This document shows positions 31,460 to 39,219 of a stretch of DNA of 40,833 bases, piece by piece. The stretch comes from Phaeoceros laevis (lineage: Eukaryota; Anthocerotophyta; Anthocerotopsida; Notothyladales). The position numbers and the translations under genes were made by a program. The stretch's first letter is position 1. The number at the start of each line of letters is the position of its first letter. The notes beneath the pieces are model-generated. The model ran no database searches, was not told where the DNA came from, and saw nothing but the letters and a program-made list of their open reading frames with translations. Location of the stretch: contig JBNGIQ010007880.1 in assembly GCA_049999765.1 (NCBI GenBank), positions 23,182 through 64,014 on the forward strand, written 5' to 3'.

Positions 31460-32110
31460 ATGGGAGCATCTAAGGACACAGAGCTACAAGCCTTGTTAGA
31501 GGAGTACAAGGATGTATTGGTTGATGGCATCCCTCTAGGGCTACCTCCTCGGAGGGCTGTTGACCACAAGATTGAATTACTTCCTGGAGAACATGCAGCA
31601 CCTCTCAAACCTTGTTATCGTATGTCTCCCTTAGAACTGCAAGAATCTAGGAGATAAGTGGAGGAGTTGTTGAAGAAGGGCTACATTTGTCCATTTGTTT
31701 CACCATACGGAGCACCAATCTTGTTCTCTCGAAAGAAAAATGGTGAGCTCCGTATGTGTATTGATTATCAGGCTTTGAACTGAATAACTTGTAGGAACAA
31801 TTATCCACTGCCTCGAGTAGACGAGCTGTTAGAGAATCTGACCGGGGCTCAGTATTTTTCCAAGCTGGATCTTGCAGCAGGATACCATCAAATTCGCATC
31901 TCCGATGAAGATATCGCCAAAACAGCATTCAACACCAAGTATGGCCATTATGAATGGCTGGTAATGAGCTTTGGGCTCACCAATGCTAATGCTACATTCC
32001 AAAGTTTGATGAACAATGTGTTTGGTGATATGATTAATAAGGGATTGGTCATCTATCTAGACGATATTTTGATATTCACTAGGATCAGGGAGGAGAGGAG
32101 CATATATTTA
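31460..32110 (+). pseudogene. gypsy-1 reverse transcriptase
   Basis: Frame 31460-31657 holds the RT entry (VDHKIELLPGEHAAPLKPCY). After a TAA the same frame continues with [52 protein letters not shown] and the catalytic box YLDDIL. A TGA falls in the DY.ALN block, and a frameshift follows the catalytic box near 32100. All catalytic aspartates are present, but the frame is broken at least three times. Confidence 0.8.
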
Positions 32111-32860
32111 AGCTTCGGCAAGCTTTTCAACGATTGAGGAAGCACCAATTGTATGCCCAACTACCCAAGTGTGAATTCCTGGCGAAGAAGTTAGAGTATT
32201 TAGGCCACATTGTAGATAGGAATGGGATCCGAGTAGACCCAGCAAAAACACAGGTAATCCAAGACTAGCCACGGCCTCAAAGTGTTAAGGAGCTTCAGTC
32301 ATTCCTAGGGCTAGCTAATTACTATAGGAAGTTTGTTCAAGGGTTCGCTAGGCTTGCGACCCCTTTGACTAATTTACTGCAGCAAAACCAGGAGTGGAGA
32401 TGGCAGTCACTACAAGAGACAACATTTGAGAACCTGAAGAGGGCCCTGACGTCAGCACCTGTACTAACTTACCCAGACTATTATAGAGATTTTATAGTCA
32501 TCACTGACGCTTCAGATGTGGCTGTGGGAGTGGTTTTACAACCAGAAGATGCACAGGGAAGTATCCGGTAGCGTACTTCTCTCATAAACTAAAAGGGGCA
32601 GAGTTAAATTGGTCAACTAGCGAGAAGGAAGCTATAGCTCACATTTTAGCCATCAAGGAATGGCGATGTTTTTTGGAGGGCAACCATTTTGTTTTAGAAA
32701 CTGACCACCACCCCCTTGTCTACTTGCAGACTCAAGCATCTCTTTCAAGAAAACAAGCAAGATGGCTTGAGCTCCTCCAACAATTTTCATTTACTATAAA
32801 GTACTTGAAAGGGGTAGATAACCGCGTAGCTGATGCTTTGAGTAGCGTCCAGGTCAATGC
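32110..32860 (+). pseudogene. gypsy-1 RT connection and RNase H
   Basis: LEYLGHIVDRNGI, VKELQSFLGLANYYRKFVQG (RT connection), then TDASDVAVGVVLQPEDAQG (first RNase H Asp), ELNWSTSEKEAIAHILAIKE (Glu motif), LETDHHPLVYL (second Asp) and DNRVADALS (final Asp). All four acidic residues are readable. A TAG and a frameshift at about 32570 interrupt the frame. Confidence 0.8.
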
Positions 32861-33548
32861 TACTGTTGCCACTAGATTGCAGGGACAGGAACAATGGCTA
32901 CCTGTAACCAAGCAAGCTTTGATCACGGACCAACTGGCGCAGCAAGTAGTAGGTACAATTGAAACTAGAATCCTCGAGACTGGCAGCAGCAAGGTGAACT
33001 ATTATATTTCAAGGGTAGATTGTATGTACCTCCCTGATATTAGAATAGCATTATTGAAGGAAGCTCACTGTGCACCATCTGCAGGCATCCAGAGAACGCA
33101 GCAATCTATGAGTCGCCAATACTATTGGCCTTCCATGAATAAGGAAATTCAAGCGTATGTCAGGGAGTGTGATGTTTGCCAACATGTTAAAGCATCTAGG
33201 AGCAGGAAAGGAGGGCTGTTGCAGCCACTACCCATTCTAGAAAAACCATGGAGGCAAATTACTATGGATTTCATCACTGGTCTACCTGTTACAAAAGAAG
33301 GTTATGATACTATCCTAGTTTTCACAGACAAACTAACCCACATGGTATATTTGTTACCTACTCGAGAGACTAGCACATCAGAAGACATAGCTGAGTTATT
33401 CATGAAACATATTTACAAATTGCATGGATTGCCCAGGACCATCATCAACGATAGGGATACTAGATTCACTTCGCACTTCTGGAGGGCAATCCACAAGGAC
33501 CTAGGGACGGAGTTATGTATGTCAACCGCTTATCCAAAAACTGACGGT
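32861..33548 (+). pseudogene. gypsy-1 integrase, truncated by gypsy-3
   Basis: The zinc-binding domain reads EAHCAPSAGIQRTQQSMSRQ, YYWPSMN and RECDVCQHVK. Gypsy-2 has ...SA.HPGIQR here, so gypsy-1 has lost the two residues that include the second His of the HHCC finger. The core has TMDFITGLP (Asp 1) and INDRDTRFTSHFW (Asp 2). The frame stops within TDGA, just before the catalytic Glu, where the gypsy-3 sequence begins. Confidence 0.85.
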
Positions 33549-33554
33549 GCCACC

Positions 33555-34243
33555 TGTCGCCCCGTGATGCAAGTCTGTCACGCGGCAGGCGTTCACTTAC
33601 ATTGTTATGTCACCGACTTAAAAAAATAGGCTCATGCAAAATACACACTTGCGCTGTGACACGCACTGGAAAAAGTTATTGACCTCACACTATGCGTGCA
33701 CAAAGCTCTTGGGATCACACGCTATACATGCATCCTTGTGACAATCCTTTCAGACTCCACATTATTACACCGCGGCAAGCGAATCCACTTACAGTGTAAC
33801 CCGTGAAGACACAAAGATTTCCGAGTGCAAGCGTTCAGCACTCGGACCTAAACCCTCGCGCTTGCCTGCCGTTGGACTGTCGGCTGCCCGCGTAGTTTCC
33901 GACCTAGCTTCCCGGGAGGCGGCATAATGCCACTCACAAACGGCTATTCCTAACTACGAAAACTAGGTCTAGTATGCTTCCTGCCTAAACTAAAGATATT
34001 CAAGCGTAGATTCCGGCATCTATGCGTTATGCTAATTATAATACCTAACGGACAATCTAACCGGCTTCATCATTAACAGCCTGTTAACAATCAAAATGTC
34101 CCGTATTAGTTCACACTATGCCTGCCGCAGGACAGCTGTCGCGCCGTGATGCAAATCTGTCAAGCGGCAGGCGTTCACTTACATTGTTATGTCACCGACT
34201 CAAAAAAATACACTCATGCAAAATACTCACTTGCGCTGTGACA
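33555..34243 (-). repeat. probable 3' LTR of gypsy-3, with internal terminal duplication
   Basis: The 689-bp stretch begins TGTCACAGCGC (minus strand, 34243), directly after a polypurine tract, and ends ..GGGGCGACA at 33555, so it has TG...CA ends with TGTC/GACA. It abuts the point where gypsy-1 integrase breaks. Its first and last 107 bp (34137-34243 and 33555-33661) are near-identical direct repeats, each itself bounded by TG...CA. A TATA-like patch (TATTATAATTAGC, minus) lies between. It could be one LTR with terminal duplications or a small LTR-flanked insertion. Confidence 0.5.
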
Positions 34244-34247
34244 TGCA

Positions 34248-34256
34248 CCTCCCCCC
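34248..34256 (-). other. polypurine tract of gypsy-3
   Basis: Minus-strand GGGGGGAGG lies four bases before the LTR start TGTCAC, the expected place for the plus-strand primer. Confidence 0.6.
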
Positions 34257-34315
34257 TGCAGGTGAGCCAAACAACAAGCTGACCTGCAAGAGCGTGCTCA
34301 CCGCTGTCAAGGCTC

Positions 34316-34860
34316 CTAAAGAGTTGTCCATCCAGAGGGACGTGGGGGCGGCATCGGTGTAGAGCCTGAAGCACGGCGCTCAGCATTGGGGATGACCACC
34401 CCGTCGGCATCCAGCCATGTGTATGCGAACACAGTGGCATCCTGCCGCCCGGGCATAATTCTCACCTCCACATTGAAGCTCCACATGGTGTTGTCGCCAT
34501 GAAACACCTCCAACAGGATGGTGGAGATGTCGTTACAGTTTGGCAAAGCAATTAGCCGAGGCAGCATCTCCACGTATCCATCCATCATGCTGATTAGGCG
34601 CCGCTACAGCTCAAGTGCCACAGGGATTCGAGGTCCTAGAAACGCATTCTGCGGATGTGGTGGCTGGCTGTCATACTGGTAGAAGCTAGAGTTCTGGGCC
34701 CAAGTGATGCAGTTGATGTAGACCACGCGCAATGGCGCCCAACTGCGCGCGTTGTCTGGAGTCTGGGGATTCCTCCAACATGGCCTGAGGATGTCCTGGT
34801 AGCGGAATTGCGGCGGAACCTGTTGGCCACGCAACTCCCTGAGCAAGCCATAGACCACAG
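34316..34860 (-). pseudogene. unrecognised domain downstream of the PHD finger
   Basis: A minus-strand frame of about 180 codons starts just after the PHD finger, in a different frame, with one in-frame TAG at 34604-34606. It reads like a folded protein: VVYGLLRELRGQQVPPQFRY, PLRVVYINCITWAQNSSFYQ, MMDGYVEMLPRLIALPNCND, ILLEVFHGDNTMWSFNVEVR. It ends in a Pro-rich tail (TPMPPPRPSG) 60 bp before the polypurine tract. I do not know this domain. Its position inside the element and the coherent sequence make it the probable C-terminus of the Pol polyprotein. Confidence 0.5.
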
Positions 34861-34861
34861 G

Positions 34862-35311
34862 TCAGCAATCTAAGGCAAAGCAAGACATGAGGCACACTTC
34901 CACTCATCGCTGCGAACTTCATCCGGAGGACGCACAAGACAAAACATGTGGTGGCCCCTGTTACACCTATCACACAAGAGCATGACATCCTTGTCCCCTG
35001 TACGATCACAGATCTCACAAGGTCAGTCTGCTGGTGGCTGCCAAGTCGTGGGTTTGAGAGTGGTATCCAAATGTGGTAGATGGCAAGGGGCAAGATGTTC
35101 CACATGCTCCTTCCACCTACGCCCATCTTCCCCTTCAAGCTCTGCCACCCCTTGAGTGCCAATAGCGACTACCCGCAGAATGACCCGATTAGTATGCACA
35201 TCCAGTGTCATTTTGGGACTATGCTGTAAGTAAACGAAATCCCCTGCTTGAAATTTCTTGAGCTTGGGCTTCTAAGACCCGCTCCTAGTGAAAGCATATT
35301 TGAGTTGATCC
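34862..35311 (-). pseudogene. integrase C-terminal domain fused to a PHD finger
   Basis: One frame contains a gypsy-type integrase C-terminal domain: KKFQAGDFVYLQHSPKMTLD, NRVILRVVAIGTQGVAELEG, HVEHLAPCHLPHLD. After one TGA at 35023-35025 the same frame continues with a PHD finger (34885-35019): CEIC, eleven residues, CDRC, NRGH, HMFC, then EWKCASC. This is the full C4HC3 spacing with the conserved Trp two residues before the seventh metal ligand. PHD fingers usually read histone H3 tails, so it could steer integration or association with chromatin. A TAG lies upstream of KPKLKK. Integrase-PHD continuity is seen directly; function is inferred. Confidence 0.8.
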
Positions 35312-36580
35312 CTATGCTGCGCAATTGCAAGGTTTTCCATTGCCATGGGAAGAATCCTTTCGAACATTTCCCCCCTCTCGAAGACCTGTCAAGCATTCCT
35401 GCAGGTCGATGCTCCAGTCCACCGGACTAGTGTAGGTATCCTGCACCACATTGGGCATAATCGGATTGCGGCCCAACAGCAAGTAGTATGGACTAAAATT
35501 GGCCAATGAAGCTTGATCGCTGATTCGATATTCCATGACTATGTATGGCAAGCGCTCATCCCACCTGTTGGGGTTCTCATCCAGGCAGTATTTTCTAAGA
35601 GCATTTTTCACTTTTTGCACAAGCCTCTCCACTAGGCCATCTGCCTGCGGGTGATCTCTGGACGTTTGCTGATGGTCAATGAGGCTTCTATCTAGAAGTT
35701 CTTGAAATTCCCCCTTGAATTCGGTCCCTTGATCAGTCAAAACCTCTGCACATCCTCCAAATCTTGACAAAACACATTGCAAAAACGCCTGAGCAATGTT
35801 TTGAGAAGTCTTGCGAGGGAACACCGCCACTTCAACCCACTTGGAGAAATGTTCCACCATCAGCATGCAATGCCGGTTTCCACTACGTGTAAGAGGTAGT
35901 TTCGGCATAAGGTCAATAGACCACCTAAAGAAAAGTCCCTTAATGGGCCAGGAATGAAGCACTATGTCTGCAGCTGTAAATCGAGCCTTCACCCTATCGC
36001 AAACAGCGCTTTCAGCAATCACGTGTTCAAGATTGGCATACATGCCTACCCAGAAGTGCGTCAGCCTTAGCATGTGGTGTGTTCTCTTAACACCGAAATG
36101 CCCCATTTCTATATGAGCAGCCAGAATGTCTGCACTCCTATTTTCTGGCGTTGGTACCTTGCGATCCAGATCACGTCCTCTCAAATATAGCTCTCCCTTC
36201 TTCCACACGTATCTTTTGACTCTCTGTCGCAACTGAGCCCTACGCTTCTTGCTGAGGTCAGTTGGTAATGGTTCTCCTCTCAACAGCTTCATGGCCAATG
36301 CATCCTTCCAGATGTCCCTTCCTGACTCTGTAAGTAATGCATGTTCGGGCACATCTGTGCTACCTGACGCCAACAAAGCTAAACATGCTGATGGCATGAC
36401 ATGCTGTGGTCCTATATCTTGACGAGCTCCAGTCTGATCACGTGAGTCCTCGACTGGATTCCTTGATAGTCCATCCGCATTGGTCTGTACTCTGCCTGCC
36501 CTGTGAATGATATCCGTGTTATATTCTGACAAAAGCGATGCCCAACGGGGCAACTTTCCTAACAACTTGGTATTCGTCAT
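35312..36580 (-). CDS. gypsy-3 RNase H end and integrase, long open frame
   Basis: 422 codons without a stop. The first 45 carry the RNase H/tether block (LPRWASLLSEYNTDIIHRAG, NADGLSRNP). The zinc domain has MGHFGVKRTHHML and FWVGM, but the first Cys of the CxxC pair is Ser (ESAVCDRVK). The catalytic core is complete: WSIDLMPKLP (Asp), VLTDQGTEFKGEF (Asp), DGLVERLVQKVKNALR (Glu). MEYRISDQASLANFSPYYLL follows. The last 30 codons are out of frame relative to the integrase C-terminal domain, which resumes at 35311. It would integrate element cDNA. Because the RNase H start is lost it is a fragment of a polyprotein. Confidence 0.8.
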   Translation of the reverse strand: MTNTKLLGKLPRWASLLSEYNTDIIHRAGRVQTNADGLSRNPVEDSRDQTGARQDIGPQHVMPSACLALLASGSTDVPEHALLTESGRDIWKDALAMKLLRGEPLPTDLSKKRRAQLRQRVKRYVWKKGELYLRGRDLDRKVPTPENRSADILAAHIEMGHFGVKRTHHMLRLTHFWVGMYANLEHVIAESAVCDRVKARFTAADIVLHSWPIKGLFFRWSIDLMPKLPLTRSGNRHCMLMVEHFSKWVEVAVFPRKTSQNIAQAFLQCVLSRFGGCAEVLTDQGTEFKGEFQELLDRSLIDHQQTSRDHPQADGLVERLVQKVKNALRKYCLDENPNRWDERLPYIVMEYRISDQASLANFSPYYLLLGRNPIMPNVVQDTYTSPVDWSIDLQECLTGLREGGNVRKDSSHGNGKPCNCAA

Positions 36581-37629
36581 TAGCTAGTGCAAGGGCTGGT
36601 GGTCCGTCACCAGCTGAAAATTTCTCCCATATAAATAAGGTCGGAAGTGAAGCACAGCCCACACACTCGCCAAGCATTCCCCTTCATATGACGAATAATT
36701 GGCCTCCGCTGCATTATGGGACCTACTTGCATATGCGATGACATGTTCGTGCCATAAGGCTTGCAGATCTTACTCATATCTTTGCAAAAGCGCCAATAGT
36801 AGTTGCACAAGCCTAAAAACGCCCTCAAAGCGGCCACATCCACGGGCCTTGGCATTTTTGCAATAGCTGCAATATTGGCAGCCTGCGGTTCAATCCCTCC
36901 AAGTGCCAAGAGGTGACCCAGATACTCAACTTGCTGACAGCCAAACTTCCAATTTCCCGGATGTGTTTCAGTCCACACTCTTCTAGCCTTCTCAGCAGCT
37001 GCCCGACATGAGATAAATGCTCACTGAATGTGTCATTGAACACCACCAGATCGTCTATGTAGCACTTCACAAATGGAAGGCCCACCAGCTCTATGTACAT
37101 TACTTTCTGAAAATGAGTAGAACTATTCTTGAGCCCAAATGGCATACTTTCCCACTCCCAAAGACCATCTCTTCCCCAAAATGCGGTCTTTTGTTTGTCT
37201 TGCTCCTCAATGACTATCTCATTGAAGCCCTGTCGCACGTCTAGTGTAGTGAAGTACTTGGCCTCCTATTGCATCAAATATTTCATCAGGAGTTGGCATT
37301 GGGTAGTTGTCTTGGAGTGTCACTAAATTTAAAGGCATGTAGTCTCCGCACATCTGCTTCTCCGTCCATTCCCCCTTCTCATCCTTCTTCGCCGGTAGCA
37401 CAGTTGCAACTGCATACTATGATGTTGACTTTCTTATCAATCCTGCTTCCGTCAGTTCTTGGCATCTCCCCTCGACAATTTCCCATTCCACTTGACTAAG
37501 GCGATGCCGCCTTCTAAACATGGGTTTATCACTTGTAACAGGTACATGAAACTTGTGCTTCGAATACTTTCCCAGATCTTTCATGCTGAAAGCGAAAACG
37601 TGCTTGTACTTGTTCAAGAGCTCCCTCAT
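36581..37629 (-). pseudogene. gypsy-3 reverse transcriptase and partial RNase H
   Basis: RT entry at 37417-37629 (HKFHVPVTSDKPMFRRRHRL, EGRCQELTEAGLI), then 37219-37401 (VLPAKKDEKGEWTEKQM, NYPMPTPDEIFDAIGG). The palm at 36825-37238 has KTAFWGRDGLWEWESMPFGL and CYIDDLVVF (catalytic Asp pair). The connection is at 36607-36978 ([38 protein letters not shown]). After KPYG the frame jumps to a late RNase H block ([27 protein letters not shown]), so the first RNase H strand with its catalytic Asp is deleted. Several frameshifts are present. Confidence 0.8.
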
Positions 37630-37855
37630 AAGCTTCTATTCTACCTCGCTCAAGGTTTTTGAAATAGCCGAACACTGCGAATTCTTTAGTCATAACTTGA
37701 CTGGCACGAGGTACAAGCCTATGCCTTGTGCTGTGACTCATCAACCTCTCCGGATCGTCTCCTGCTGAAGCACCAATCTCGGCCACACATCCCATCTCTT
37801 CCTCCTCAATTCTTCCTCTTCTAGCTGTCTTACCCGCTTTAGCTACTTCAAGCAT
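37630..37855 (-). pseudogene. linker between methyltransferase and RT
   Basis: The frame continues directly from the methyltransferase across one TAG (37856-37858) with MLEVAKAGKTARRGRIEEEE and later TKEFAVFGYFKNLERGRIEA. It then shifts into the RT entry near 37629. No known fold is seen; the stretch is basic and acidic by turns. Its importance is that it ties the methyltransferase to the RT as one polyprotein. Confidence 0.55.
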
Positions 37856-38812
37856 CTATGTTTCACCATTCAGTTGCTGCTTCGCCAGTTGATGTGCTAG
37901 GCCCGTGCACATCAACCATTCCAGGCAGTTCACATCAAAAGCCTTGCCTATTAGTCTTCTTCTGGTGCCCTCACTGAGTCCTGCTACAGCTATTCCTCCT
38001 GCAGAAAAGCCCATTGCCAATTCTCTCTCTACTGCCCATGGCTCGCCTGCCTCTCTGCCGTACTGGTCATAGACCACTCCATCTCCTCCTCGCCTAAACG
38101 CGTATGAACCAGGTGAGCTGACCAATGTCGGCCATGCCACCATTTCCTTGCCTAGTTGATTCACACACATGTAGGGTAGTTTTCAGCCTTCCTGACCTTA
38201 GCTGCCACTCTTCCTGGCTGCAAAATGCCTCTTGGCATAACAGCTGGCCTCTGCGTGAGGCTCCTGGCACCCTTGAGGTGTGCCACAAGTGCTATGTTAG
38301 TGCAAAAGCTTCTCAATCTATGTGCGTGCGATCCAAATTGCACACTGCATCTAAGACAATCTCTTTGCCCAACCAGCCTTTAATCTCTTGGTAATCCCTG
38401 CGCAGCTTGTCCCTTCGGTCAAAGCATGCAGGCACGTTCTCCAACACATACCAACACGCCTTATATCGTCTTTGTATGATTTTGAGTATCCTGATCACCT
38501 CGTCAAACAGGTAGGTACCCACGCTCCTCATTCAACCCTATGCCCTTGGCTGCTGCTGACGTTGTCTGGCACTCCCAACCTGCCATCACGAGATGAATGA
38601 ATGATTGAGTCAAGTACGCAGCCCTTTTGTTGCCTGGTTGGCCCGCGCCCAGATCGGAAATAAAAATCATTCAATCAATCAATCATTCATTCATTCATCA
38701 GGAGATCAATTTCTTCATTCATTCATCACGAGATCAATTTCTTCTCCAAGTGCCAAAAAATGCTCCTGCCCTGGCATTCGGATGTCCGAAGGAAACATAG
38801 TTTGAAAACCTC
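37856..38812 (-). pseudogene. C5-cytosine DNA methyltransferase domain in gypsy-3
   Basis: Pieces in order on the minus strand: GFQTMFPSDIRMPGQEHFLA and LGEEIDLVM (38724-38812); an insertion; AGWECQTTSAAAKGIGL (motif IV, catalytic Cys codon at 38569-38571); LFDEVIRIL and WYVLENVP (motif VI ENV, 38430-38441); LGKEIVLDAV; GSHAHRLRSFCTN (motif VIII HxR-type, about 38296-38340); WPTLVSSPGSYAF; then EPWAVERELAMGF and GTRRRLIGKAFDVNCLEWLM (motif IX/X, 37856-38170). At least three frameshifts and a 129-bp insertion break it. Motif I (cofactor loop) is not seen upstream. These enzymes methylate cytosine in DNA. DNMT capture by retrotransposons is known in dinoflagellates and charophytes. Confidence 0.8.
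38595..38723 (+). mobile_element. short insertion with (ATTC)n/(CAAT)n tail in the methyltransferase
   Basis: The insertion splits the codons for LVM from AGWECQ. CATCACGAGAT occurs at both borders (38584-38594 and 38724-38734), as expected of a target-site duplication. A third copy with one change lies at 38696-38706, giving two 28-bp tandem units (38688-38743). The insert carries AAATAAAAATCATTCAATC and then CAAT/ATTC repeats, like a 5'-truncated retroposon 3' end on the plus strand. Confidence 0.55.
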
Positions 38813-39219
38813 TCACTACACTAGCCGGTAGTTATTCACCATTGCAATCCCCCCATGTTGCTGCGGCCTTTCTTAGTGTGGAATTGGTCCCTGGGCGTCA
38901 AATGCCAAGTTTGTCGTGGGGTCCCTTTCCTTCTCCAACCTGCTCTCTCTAGAGACCATCCCGCGCTGCGCTGCCGCTCGTAGGTCTCCTGCCCCCATCC
39001 CCATATCTGCCAGGCTCAAGCATTGAGCATCGAGCAATTTCTATACCACCACTTCGGTTGCCAAACGCGGCATAGCTGCCACCCTTCGTCCTGCCTCGCC
39101 TGCCCCCACTATGCTGGCAATTGGCTTCTGTACGAACGATCGAGGGATTCTGGCGAAGGTCTTGGTGCTAGCTCTGGCTGGGTCAATGTCGCTCTTTCCC
39201 ATATCCACCGCCTCTGCAC
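38813..39219 (-). other. unassigned stretch between Gag and methyltransferase
   Basis: The protease and methyltransferase motif I would be expected here. I see neither D-(S/T)-G nor a F-x-G-x-G loop in the three minus frames. The frame 39041-39277 is open but unrecognised (RIPRSFVQKPIASIVGAGEA). The sequence may be deleted or too decayed. Confidence 0.35.

Noticed and set aside
33555-34243. Independent TRIM element with 107-bp LTRs
   Set aside because: No primer-binding site follows either repeat, no 5-bp duplication flanks the pair, and a gypsy-3 polypurine tract adjoins it. It is kept only as an alternative.
38595-38743. CRISPR-like or regulatory repeat array
   Set aside because: The repeats are short ATTC/CAAT microsatellite and a single 28-bp tandem copy tied to an insertion, with no spacer structure.
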